From Gallionellales bacterium 39-52-133 (GTDB lineage: Bacteria; Pseudomonadota; Gammaproteobacteria; Burkholderiales; Gallionellaceae), in the NCBI GenBank assembly GCA_002278935.1, contig NCJL01000002.1:186001-250000 (forward strand): a stretch of 64,000 nucleotides of DNA. The letters are read 5' to 3'. The first letter of the stretch is position 1. The number at the start of each line of letters is the position of its first letter. The position numbers and the translations under genes were made by a program. Below are positions 57,308-64,000 of this stretch, piece after piece. Below the pieces are notes generated by a model that searched no databases, was not told the origin of the DNA, and saw only the letters and a program-made list of their open reading frames with translations.

Positions 57308-57498
57308 AGCTGCAACGGGTTAGATCGTTATCTAGGCCGTTTGGCATATATGAATGGGAGGAAGGCGGTTATAGAATGAAGTCTGAGTCTTGAGGTACAA
57401 GTTCTTGTAACTCGTTCTATCAAACTCTCCTCCTTTACGGGCAGTCGCAAGATTGCTCGTTTTTTTTGCCTGCAATTCCTGAAAAATCCGGGGATAAA

Positions 57499-58914
57499 TT
57501 AGCGACCGTCGGCCAGTGCTTTTCTGGCACGGGCAATTGCCGCTTCCACCTGTGCCGGGGCAGTGCCGCCTATATGGTTGCGTGCCGCCAGGGATCCTTC
57601 CAGTGTCAGCACCGCATAGATATCCTCCGCAATCAGTGCGGAAAACTGTTTTAACTCTTCCAGCTTCAGTTCGGCCAGGTCGCAACCGCGTTTCTCGGCA
57701 AAACGCACGGCAAGCGCAACCGCTTCATGGGCATCGCGGAAAGGCAGCCCCTTTTTAACCAGATAATCCGCCAGATCGGTGGCAGTGGCATAGCCCTGTA
57801 ATGCCGCGGTACGCATTGCCTCGGGCTTGACGGTAATGCCGCCCATCATGTCGGCATAAATGCGCAAGGTGATCATCAGTGTATCTACCGTATCGAAAAG
57901 CGGCTCCTTGTCTTCCTGGTTATCCTTGTTGTAAGCCAGCGGCTGGCCTTTCATCAGCGTCAGCAAGGACACCAGATTGCCGTTGACGCGGCCTGTCTTG
58001 CCGCGCACCAGCTCGGGCACGTCCGGATTTTTCTTTTGCGGCATGATGGAAGAGCCGGTGCAGAAACGGTCGGCAATGTCGATAAAGCCGAAGCGCGGGC
58101 TCATCCACAGAATCAATTCTTCCGACAGGCGCGATAAATGCGTCATGATCAGCGCGGCTGCGGCGGTGAATTCAATGGCGAAATCGCGGTCGGAGACTGC
58201 ATCCAGCGAGTTTTCACAGACGCCGTCAAAGCCCAGCAGCTCGGCCACATATTCGCGCTTGATCGGATAACTGGTACCGGCCAGTGCGGCAGCGCCCAGC
58301 GGCAGGCGGTTCACGCGCTTGCGGCAATCCCCGAGCCTGTCCGCATCACGCTTCAGCATCTCGTAATAGGCCATCAGGTGGTGGCCAAAACTCACCGGCT
58401 GGGCCACTTGCAAATGTGTGAAGCCCGGCATGATGGTCTGCGTGTGCACGGCGGCAAGGTCCACCAGTGCGGTTTGTAGTGCCTTGATCAGCAGTTGCAG
58501 TTCGTCGATGGCATGGCGCAGATACAGGCGCACATCGGTCGCCACCTGATCATTGCGCGAGCGGCCGGTATGCAGGCGTTTGCCGGCGTCACCCACCAGT
58601 GTGGTCAGGCGCTTTTCGATGTTGAGGTGCACATCTTCAAGATCCAGCAACCACTCGAATTCACCGCAGAGGATCTCATTCTCGATCACGCCCATGCCAC
58701 GGCGGATATCGTTCAAATCCTGCATGTTGATGATGTCGCATGCAGCCAGCATCTGCGCGTGGGCAAGCGAGCCCTGAATATCGAATAAGGCAAGGCGCTG
58801 ATCAAACCCCACCGAAGCGGTAAATCGTTTCACCAGATCAGCAACGGGCTCGTCAAATCTGCCCGACCAGGTTGTTTGAACAGTTTGGGTTTGTTTATCT
58901 TGCATGGATGCCAT
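57499..58914 (-). CDS. argH: argininosuccinate lyase
   Basis: Homotetrameric lyase of 471 residues that releases arginine and fumarate, last step of arginine synthesis. Fumarase-superfamily signature [15 protein letters not shown] is present, along with [13 protein letters not shown] and the [15 protein letters not shown] region. An in-frame ATG three codons down (58905) is possible. It is divergent from the AlgZ-like gene, with only 35 bp between starts. No gene in the 191 bp after grxD (57308-57498). Confidence 0.97.
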   Translation of the reverse strand: MASMQDKQTQTVQTTWSGRFDEPVADLVKRFTASVGFDQRLALFDIQGSLAHAQMLAACDIINMQDLNDIRRGMGVIENEILCGEFEWLLDLEDVHLNIEKRLTTLVGDAGKRLHTGRSRNDQVATDVRLYLRHAIDELQLLIKALQTALVDLAAVHTQTIMPGFTHLQVAQPVSFGHHLMAYYEMLKRDADRLGDCRKRVNRLPLGAAALAGTSYPIKREYVAELLGFDGVCENSLDAVSDRDFAIEFTAAAALIMTHLSRLSEELILWMSPRFGFIDIADRFCTGSSIMPQKKNPDVPELVRGKTGRVNGNLVSLLTLMKGQPLAYNKDNQEDKEPLFDTVDTLMITLRIYADMMGGITVKPEAMRTAALQGYATATDLADYLVKKGLPFRDAHEAVALAVRFAEKRGCDLAELKLEELKQFSALIAEDIYAVLTLEGSLAARNHIGGTAPAQVEAAIARARKALADGR

Positions 58915-58949
58915 GTCTTGTCCAGAATAGCGGCATACAGGGATCTGAT

Positions 58950-59996
58950 ATGCCTAAAGTTGAAAGTATAAATCAAAATCTGCCAACTGACGCTTTACCC
59001 AACTTTCGCAACCTGGGTGCGACCTTGCGTATTGTGTTGCTGGTAAACGGTATCGCGCTGCTGGCAGCCCTTGTGCAGGCGATTTCGCTGCAGGATATTG
59101 TTAACCACTTTATCGATGGTTCTGCTTTTTTGCAGCCTGTTCTGTTAACCAGTCTGTTGCTGCTTTATGTGCTGAACGACAAGCTGGCCCGGTTAATCTA
59201 TTGGCGCGGAGTAGCGGCAGTGATTGCGCTGGTGGTTGCGACGACACTGGCGATTGCTTATCTGGGGGGGGAGCTGTATGCGCCTGCTTTGGGGAATACA
59301 TCATTTTATGCGGCGCGCAATGCTCTGCTGAGCGGCATACTTACCCTGTTGCTGCTGGCATATTTCAGGCTGCGCACGCTGTCACTCTCGACCGCCTTGC
59401 ATGATGCGCGCTTGCAGGCTCTGCAGGCGCGCATACGCCCTCATTTTCTGTTTAACAGTATTAATGCCGTGCTGAGCATTTTGCGTGCAGATCCCAGGCG
59501 TGCCGAGACGGCCCTTGAGGATATGGCTGATTTATTCCGCATGGCAATGGCCGATAGCCAGAAAATGGTTCTGCTGCGGCGCGAAATAGAGCTTTCCCGC
59601 CAGTACCTGTCACTCGAAAAATTGCGCCTTGGTGAGAGATTGCGCGAAAACTGGCAGGTCGACGAGGCGCTGAATGACGCGCTGGTGCCGCCGCTGATGT
59701 TGCAACCGCTGCTGGAGAATGCGGTATATCACGGTATAGAACCTTTGTCGGAAGGCGGCCTGATCGAGGTAAAATTAAACCTTAAAGGCCATGAGCTGCA
59801 CCTGGATGTGCGCAATCCCTGTCACGGAAAGTGCGGGGTACATAACGGCAACAAAATGGCACTGGAAAATATACGCGAACGCTTAGCCCTGCAGTTTGAT
59901 GTGGAGGCAAGCTACTCGGTGGAAAGTGGCAGCGACTATTACCATGTGCATATCCAGCTGCCCTACAAAAAAGAGGAACGTAATGAACAGCGTTGA
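58950..59996 (+). CDS. LytS/AlgZ-type sensor histidine kinase
   Basis: Membrane kinase of 348 residues with four or five N-terminal TM helices (about 25-140) and a His_kinase domain with phospho-acceptor His165 ([16 protein letters not shown]), then [15 protein letters not shown] and an ATPase end with [10 protein letters not shown]. No periplasmic sensor domain is visible. Start ATG 58950 with AGGGA upstream. It overlaps the response-regulator gene by 14 nt. AlgZ/FimS-like systems control surface structures in related bacteria; the target here is unknown. Confidence 0.9.
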   Translation: MPKVESINQNLPTDALPNFRNLGATLRIVLLVNGIALLAALVQAISLQDIVNHFIDGSAFLQPVLLTSLLLLYVLNDKLARLIYWRGVAAVIALVVATTLAIAYLGGELYAPALGNTSFYAARNALLSGILTLLLLAYFRLRTLSLSTALHDARLQALQARIRPHFLFNSINAVLSILRADPRRAETALEDMADLFRMAMADSQKMVLLRREIELSRQYLSLEKLRLGERLRENWQVDEALNDALVPPLMLQPLLENAVYHGIEPLSEGGLIEVKLNLKGHELHLDVRNPCHGKCGVHNGNKMALENIRERLALQFDVEASYSVESGSDYYHVHIQLPYKKEERNEQR

Positions 59997-60750
59997 TCTC
60001 CCCCTTGCGGTATTTATCGTCGATGACGAAGCGCCTGCACGGCATCGCATCAGGGAATTGCTCAGTGATTGCAGCGCGCAACTTTCCCTTGAGCTGGTGG
60101 GTGAAGCTTCGAATGGGCTGGATGCACTGGAGCAACTCACCACGACACACGCCGATGTGGTGCTGGTGGATATACGCATGCCGCAGATGGATGGCATAGA
60201 GCTTGCCCAGCATCTCAACAAACTGGAAAAGCCGCCGGTCATTGTTTTTACCACCGCTTACGATAATTATGCAATCCAGGCATTCGAACAGCATGCGATA
60301 GATTACCTGCTCAAGCCCATCCGTCTTGGCCGCTTGTTTGAGGCGCTCAGCCGTGCACGTGCCGCCGTTCCGGTGAAAAGTGAAACGCTGAAAGAGCTGA
60401 TGCCGGAGCCGCGCAAGAATTTGTCGATTCAGGAGCGCGGGAAAATCCTGCTGATTCCGATTGAGAAAGTGTTATACCTTCGTGCAGAATTGAAATACAT
60501 CACCGTGCGTACAGCAGAGCGTGAATATCTGGCAGAAGAGCCGCTGGGTGCGCTGGAAAAGGAATTTGCCACACGCTTTGTGCGAATACACCGCAATTGC
60601 CTGGTGGCGAAAGAAGAAATCGAAAGCTTTGAAAAGGTCGGCGGGGAAGGGGCGGAGTCACACTGGACGGTGAAGCTCAAGGGGCTGGAAGAAAAGCTGC
60701 CGATTAGCCGCAGGCAACAATATATTGTTAAGGAATTCAAAAAGCATTAG
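59983..60750 (+). CDS. LytTR-family response regulator (AlgR-like)
   Basis: Protein of 255 residues: receiver domain with phospho-acceptor Asp63 (VVLVDIRMPQMDG) and AVFIVDDEAPARHR, followed by a LytTR DNA-binding domain (about 150-250, LIPIEKVLYLRAELKYITVRT, FVRIHRNCLV). Start ATG 59983 overlaps the kinase by 14 nt. It pairs with the AlgZ-like kinase and binds LytTR-type sites. Confidence 0.92.
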   Translation: MNSVDLPLAVFIVDDEAPARHRIRELLSDCSAQLSLELVGEASNGLDALEQLTTTHADVVLVDIRMPQMDGIELAQHLNKLEKPPVIVFTTAYDNYAIQAFEQHAIDYLLKPIRLGRLFEALSRARAAVPVKSETLKELMPEPRKNLSIQERGKILLIPIEKVLYLRAELKYITVRTAEREYLAEEPLGALEKEFATRFVRIHRNCLVAKEEIESFEKVGGEGAESHWTVKLKGLEEKLPISRRQQYIVKEFKKH

Positions 60751-60793
60751 GCAGCGCAGAAGCTTCATTTTTGCAGGGTGTGCCATGCGCACC

Positions 60794-61264
60794 CTACGAC
60801 AGTTCGCTATTGCCTCTGCTGTGGAGAAATGAGTCGTCAGCCGAAGATGTTTTTAATTTCACCTCCGTGTACCAGCTGTCCGTCAACACAATTGCCTGCG
60901 AAATAAACCCGTCAAAAAAAGGCAGCAGTTCACCCACATCGGCAGTCTCGCTGCCGAAGCGAAATTCAAATACCGCCGTATTCTGATCCTTGTCCAGAAA
61001 AACAATCGACCAGGTAATGGGCACGCCGATTTTATGCGGGTGATCATAGACGGCGGCGTGGGGAAAGATTCTTTCATCCAGCATGTTGATAAGGCTGCTA
61101 AAAGCCGAGCCATCACTATTACCCTGCACGCTCACGTCATCGGCAGGCAATTTGCCGGTACCCTGTCTGGCTATGGCGCCATCGCGGTCTAGCAACAGCG
61201 TCAGTGCGTTTGCCTGATTGCTGACTATGTCGATGCGGATTTTTTGTATATCGGCTTTTTTCAT
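60794..61264 (-). CDS. protein of unknown function
   Basis: Protein of 156 residues, not recognised. It begins MKKADIQKIRIDIVSNQANALTLLLDRDGAIARQG, and DVGELLPFFDGFISQ follows in the C-terminal half. No signal peptide or membrane helix. The sequence looks like a compact alpha/beta cytoplasmic protein. It is convergent with the response-regulator gene, 43 bp apart. A possible frameshifted small gene lies 12 bp upstream. Confidence 0.65.
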   Translation of the reverse strand: MKKADIQKIRIDIVSNQANALTLLLDRDGAIARQGTGKLPADDVSVQGNSDGSAFSSLINMLDERIFPHAAVYDHPHKIGVPITWSIVFLDKDQNTAVFEFRFGSETADVGELLPFFDGFISQAIVLTDSWYTEVKLKTSSADDSFLHSRGNSELS

Positions 61265-61276
61265 TTTGATGCTGGC

Positions 61277-61481
61277 TCAGGCATTTGGCGTTTCCTTGAG
61301 CCGGGCGAAGTAACAGGACCAGTCCGGATCAGGCTTGACGTCATATTCAATGCAGTATCCGGGATGCAGGGGCTGTCATGCGGGCAGCGGCTTCGCCGGG
61401 GTTATAGCCTGCAAATTGATCATTGAGCAGGACTTGCGCCTGATCGCCGAGGATCTCGGTGTCAAAAAGCTGACATGTCAT
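61277..61481 (-). pseudogene. possible frameshifted small gene
   Basis: From ATG 61481 (good ribosome site AAAGGA) the frame codes for 44 residues (MTCQLFDTEILGDQAQVLLND...) and stops at 61347. In another frame, protein-like sequence continues (IEYDVKPDPDWSCYFARLKE) to a stop at 61277. The total span, 205 bp, is a multiple of three plus one, as expected for a single-base indel in a 67-residue gene. It lies 12 bp upstream of the unknown gene and may be co-transcribed. A sequencing error or a real 44-residue gene is possible. No other gene in 61482-61655. Confidence 0.35.
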
Positions 61482-61655
61482 GGGTATTCCTTTGGGGTGT
61501 TGAATAATTTAGTGCATCACGAGATCAGCATTTTACCCTACGCATGGCGATTCAATTTTTTTGTCTTTTATGTGTCAGATCAACGAGTAATAATTTTGAA
61601 TTTTCAGCGATGTTTGCGGTGGTAAAATTCAGGCTGAAATCATCAGCAAAATAAC

Positions 61656-64000
61656 ATGTCACAACCCGCTTTTATCCATCTTCGTTTGCACAGCGAGTAT
61701 TCCATTGTCGACGGCATCGTCCGTGTCGGCGATGCGGTGGAAGCCGCCAAACGCGACGGCATGCCCGCGCTGGCGCTGACCGATTTGAATAATATCTTCG
61801 GCCTCGTCAAGTTTTATCTGGCGACGCGCGCCAAGGGCATCAAGCCGGTGATGGGTTGTGATGTATTTGTCAGCAATGATGCCGAGCGCGAGCAGCCGTT
61901 TCGCCTGTTGCTGCTGTGCCAGTCCAGTGCCGGCTACCTGCGCCTGTGTGATTTGCTGACGCGTGCCTATCTGGAAAACCAGTATCAGGGCCGCCCCGAG
62001 ATTCGCAAGGAGTGGCTGCAGGGCGGTACGGAAGGCCTGATCGCGTTGTCCGGTGCGCAACTGGGCGAAGTGGGCACCACATTGTTGAATGGTAATGCCG
62101 CCAGCGCACGCATACTGGCGCAGGAATATGCAGGCTTGTTCCCCTCGCGTTTTTATCTAGAGGTGCAACGTTGCGGTTTTGCGCGCGAGGAAACTCATGT
62201 GCGCGAAACAGTCAACCTCGCTGCCGAACTGGCGCTGCCGGTGGTCGCCACGCATCCTGTGCAGTTTCTCAGTGAGGACGATTTCAAGGCGCATGAAGCG
62301 CGTGTGTGCATTGCCGAAGGCTATGTGCTGAATGACAAGCGCCGCGTGCGCGCGTTCACACCGCAGCAATATTTCAAGACACAGGCCGAGATGGCGGCGC
62401 TGTTTGCAGATCTGCCCGAAGCGCTGGCCAACAGCGTGGAAATTGCGAAGCGCTGCAATCTGACGCTGAAGTTGGGCAAGCCCTACCTGCCCGATTTCCC
62501 CACGCCGAACAACATCAGTCTGGACGATTTTTTGCGCACCGAGTCCGAAGAAGGTCTGGTGCAGCGCATGGCGGTGCTGTATCCGGATGCGCAGGTGCGT
62601 GCCACCAGACAGGAAGAATATTCATCGCGTCTTGCGTTCGAAATCGAGACTATTATCAAGATGGGTTTTCCCGGTTACTTTTTGATTGTGGCGGATTTCA
62701 TCCGCTGGGCCAAGCGCAACGGCGTGCCGGTGGGGCCGGGGCGGGGTTCCGGGGCGGGCTCGCTGGTGGCCTATTCTCTGGGTATTACCGATCTTGATCC
62801 GCTGCGCTATGAATTGCTGTTCGAGCGCTTCCTCAATCCCGAGCGCGTCTCGATGCCCGACTTCGACGTCGACTTCTGCCAGGACGGGCGCGAGCGCGTG
62901 ATTGAATACGTGAAGCAGAAATACGGCGCGGCGAGTGTGTCGCAGATCGTTACCTTCGGCACGCTGTCATCCAAGGCGGTGATCCGCGACGTCGGTCGTG
63001 TGATGGACTTCCCTTACGGCCTGTGCGACCGGCTGTCAAAACTGGTGCCGCTGGAAGGCGTGAAGCCGGTGTCGCTGAAGAAAGCGCGCGAGATCGAGCC
63101 CGAGTTCAATGCCATCATGGGCGCAGAGGAGGGGGTGAGCGAACTGCTGGAGCTGTGCGAGAGTCTGGAAGATTTGACCCGCAACGTCGGCATGCACGCG
63201 GGTGGCGTGCTGATCTCGCCGGGCAAGCTATCCGACTTCTGCCCGTTGTATTGCGCCGAAGGCAGCGAAAATGCGGTCAGCCAGTTTGACAAGGACGACG
63301 TGGAAAAAGTCGGTCTGGTCAAATTCGACTTTTTGGGTTTGCGCACGCTTACTACCATCGACTGGGCGGTGCGTTATGTGAACCAGATGCAGGCGAAAAC
63401 AGATGCAAGTCTGCCGTCATTTACCGTGGACAATCTGCCACTGGATGACAAGGCAACTTATAAGCTGCTCAAAGCAGCCAACACCACCGCGGTGTTCCAG
63501 CTGGAATCGCCGGGCATGAAAAAGCTCATCGTCAAGCTCGAGCCGGATACCTTTGAAGATATCGTCGCGCTGGTTGCGCTGTACCGTCCTGGCCCTCTCG
63601 AATCGGGCATGGTGGAAGACTTTATCAACCGCAAGCACGGCCGTGCCAAGGCGGATTATTTCCATCCCGATCTGGAAGTATCGCTCAAGCCTACCTACGG
63701 TGTCATCGTGTATCAGGAGCAGGTGATGCAGATCGCGCAGATTATCGGCGGCTACTCGCTGGGTCAGGCGGATCTGTTGCGCCGTGCGATGGGCAAGAAA
63801 AACGTCGATGAGATGGCGGAGCAGCGCAACATCTTCGTCAATGGCGCGGTCAAGCGCGAGATCGACGAGAAGCTTGCCACCTATTTGTTCGATCTGATGG
63901 AGAAGTTTGCCGGCTACGGCTTCAACAAATCGCACTCGGCGGCTTATGCGCTGGTGTCCTACCAGACGGCCTATCTGAAGGCACATTATCCGGCCGCGTT
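61656..64000 (+). CDS. dnaE: DNA polymerase III alpha subunit (N-terminal part; runs off the window)
   Basis: Replicative polymerase catalytic subunit, about 780 codons seen, open to the end of the window. PHP domain at the N-terminus (FIHLRLHSEYSIVDGIVRVGD, ALTDLNNIFGLVKFY), then polymerase motifs GPGRGSGAGSLVAYSLGITDLDPL and MPDFDVDFCQDGRERVIEYV with the catalytic Asp pair, then NVGMHAGGVLISPG and FNKSHSAAYALVSYQTAYLKAHYP. Full-length DnaE is about 1,150 residues, so one third is outside the window. Confidence 0.97.
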   Translation, partial: MSQPAFIHLRLHSEYSIVDGIVRVGDAVEAAKRDGMPALALTDLNNIFGLVKFYLATRAKGIKPVMGCDVFVSNDAEREQPFRLLLLCQSSAGYLRLCDLLTRAYLENQYQGRPEIRKEWLQGGTEGLIALSGAQLGEVGTTLLNGNAASARILAQEYAGLFPSRFYLEVQRCGFAREETHVRETVNLAAELALPVVATHPVQFLSEDDFKAHEARVCIAEGYVLNDKRRVRAFTPQQYFKTQAEMAALFADLPEALANSVEIAKRCNLTLKLGKPYLPDFPTPNNISLDDFLRTESEEGLVQRMAVLYPDAQVRATRQEEYSSRLAFEIETIIKMGFPGYFLIVADFIRWAKRNGVPVGPGRGSGAGSLVAYSLGITDLDPLRYELLFERFLNPERVSMPDFDVDFCQDGRERVIEYVKQKYGAASVSQIVTFGTLSSKAVIRDVGRVMDFPYGLCDRLSKLVPLEGVKPVSLKKAREIEPEFNAIMGAEEGVSELLELCESLEDLTRNVGMHAGGVLISPGKLSDFCPLYCAEGSENAVSQFDKDDVEKVGLVKFDFLGLRTLTTIDWAVRYVNQMQAKTDASLPSFTVDNLPLDDKATYKLLKAANTTAVFQLESPGMKKLIVKLEPDTFEDIVALVALYRPGPLESGMVEDFINRKHGRAKADYFHPDLEVSLKPTYGVIVYQEQVMQIAQIIGGYSLGQADLLRRAMGKKNVDEMAEQRNIFVNGAVKREIDEKLATYLFDLMEKFAGYGFNKSHSAAYALVSYQTAYLKAHYPAA

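Overview
The window looks like chromosomal DNA of a betaproteobacterium, probably of the Nitrosomonadales/Gallionellaceae type. This is inferred from gene content, gene order (mreBCD-mrdA-rodA-rlpA next to gatCAB; argS-SPOR-dsbA-SDR; hemA-prfA-prmC-grxD) and protein similarity judged by eye; no database search was possible. Coding density is high and most loci are housekeeping.

Layout: (1) 0.2-4.2 kb, biotin genes bioB-bioF-bioH-bioC on +, with a 116-bp palindromic element inserted in frame in bioF. (2) 4.3-10.9 kb, rod-shape and peptidoglycan-elongation cluster on - (mreB, mreC, mreD, mrdA, rodA, rlpA). (3) 11.0-14.5 kb, gatC-gatA-gatB on +. (4) 14.5-15.6 kb, a small accessory patch: REP-like hairpin, GIY-YIG mini-protein, VapBC-like toxin-antitoxin pair. 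(5) 15.7-19.6 kb on -, argS, a SPOR protein, a DsbA-like oxidoreductase and an SDR. (6) 19.8-25.8 kb on +, a small unknown protein, trhO, a solitary PstS-like protein, a soluble lytic transglycosylase and cca. (7) 26.0-29.6 kb on +, a DoxX-like protein, ECF sigma factor, short zinc-finger anti-sigma factor, a Cys-motif precursor peptide, an MNIO enzyme and its DUF2063 partner. This is a self-regulated bufferin/HvfA-type copper-RiPP locus. (8) 29.7-32.9 kb, a second toxin-antitoxin pair, groES-groEL under CIRCE and sigma-32 signals, and tRNA-Phe. (9) 33.1-46.9 kb on -, a divergent pyruvate-kinase-family protein, then a complete C-P lyase cluster phnF-D-C-E-G-H-I-J-K-L-M-N-P ending in a coupled EamA transporter. 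(10) 47.1-53.5 kb on +, a CHASE2 adenylate/guanylate cyclase, a 1260-residue exported NHL/FN3/transglutaminase-like/TPR protein and a small exported protein. (11) 53.6-57.3 kb, hemA-prfA-prmC-grxD. (12) 57.5 kb to the end, argH (-), an AlgZ/AlgR-like LytTR two-component pair, an unknown gene with a possible frameshifted small gene upstream, and the first about 780 codons of dnaE.

How parts work together: the phn cluster encodes phosphonate import and C-P bond cleavage, with likely PhnF operators at phnF and upstream of phnG. The region-7 locus should sense stress through its sigma/anti-sigma pair, then make and modify a Cys-rich exported peptide. PrmC would methylate the GGQ glutamine of the adjacent PrfA.

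The least explained signals are a 21-bp AT-rich element that recurs six times, each time just downstream of a stop codon between co-directional genes, and the cyclase plus giant NHL/transglutaminase cluster, whose large gene is bracketed by two of those elements.
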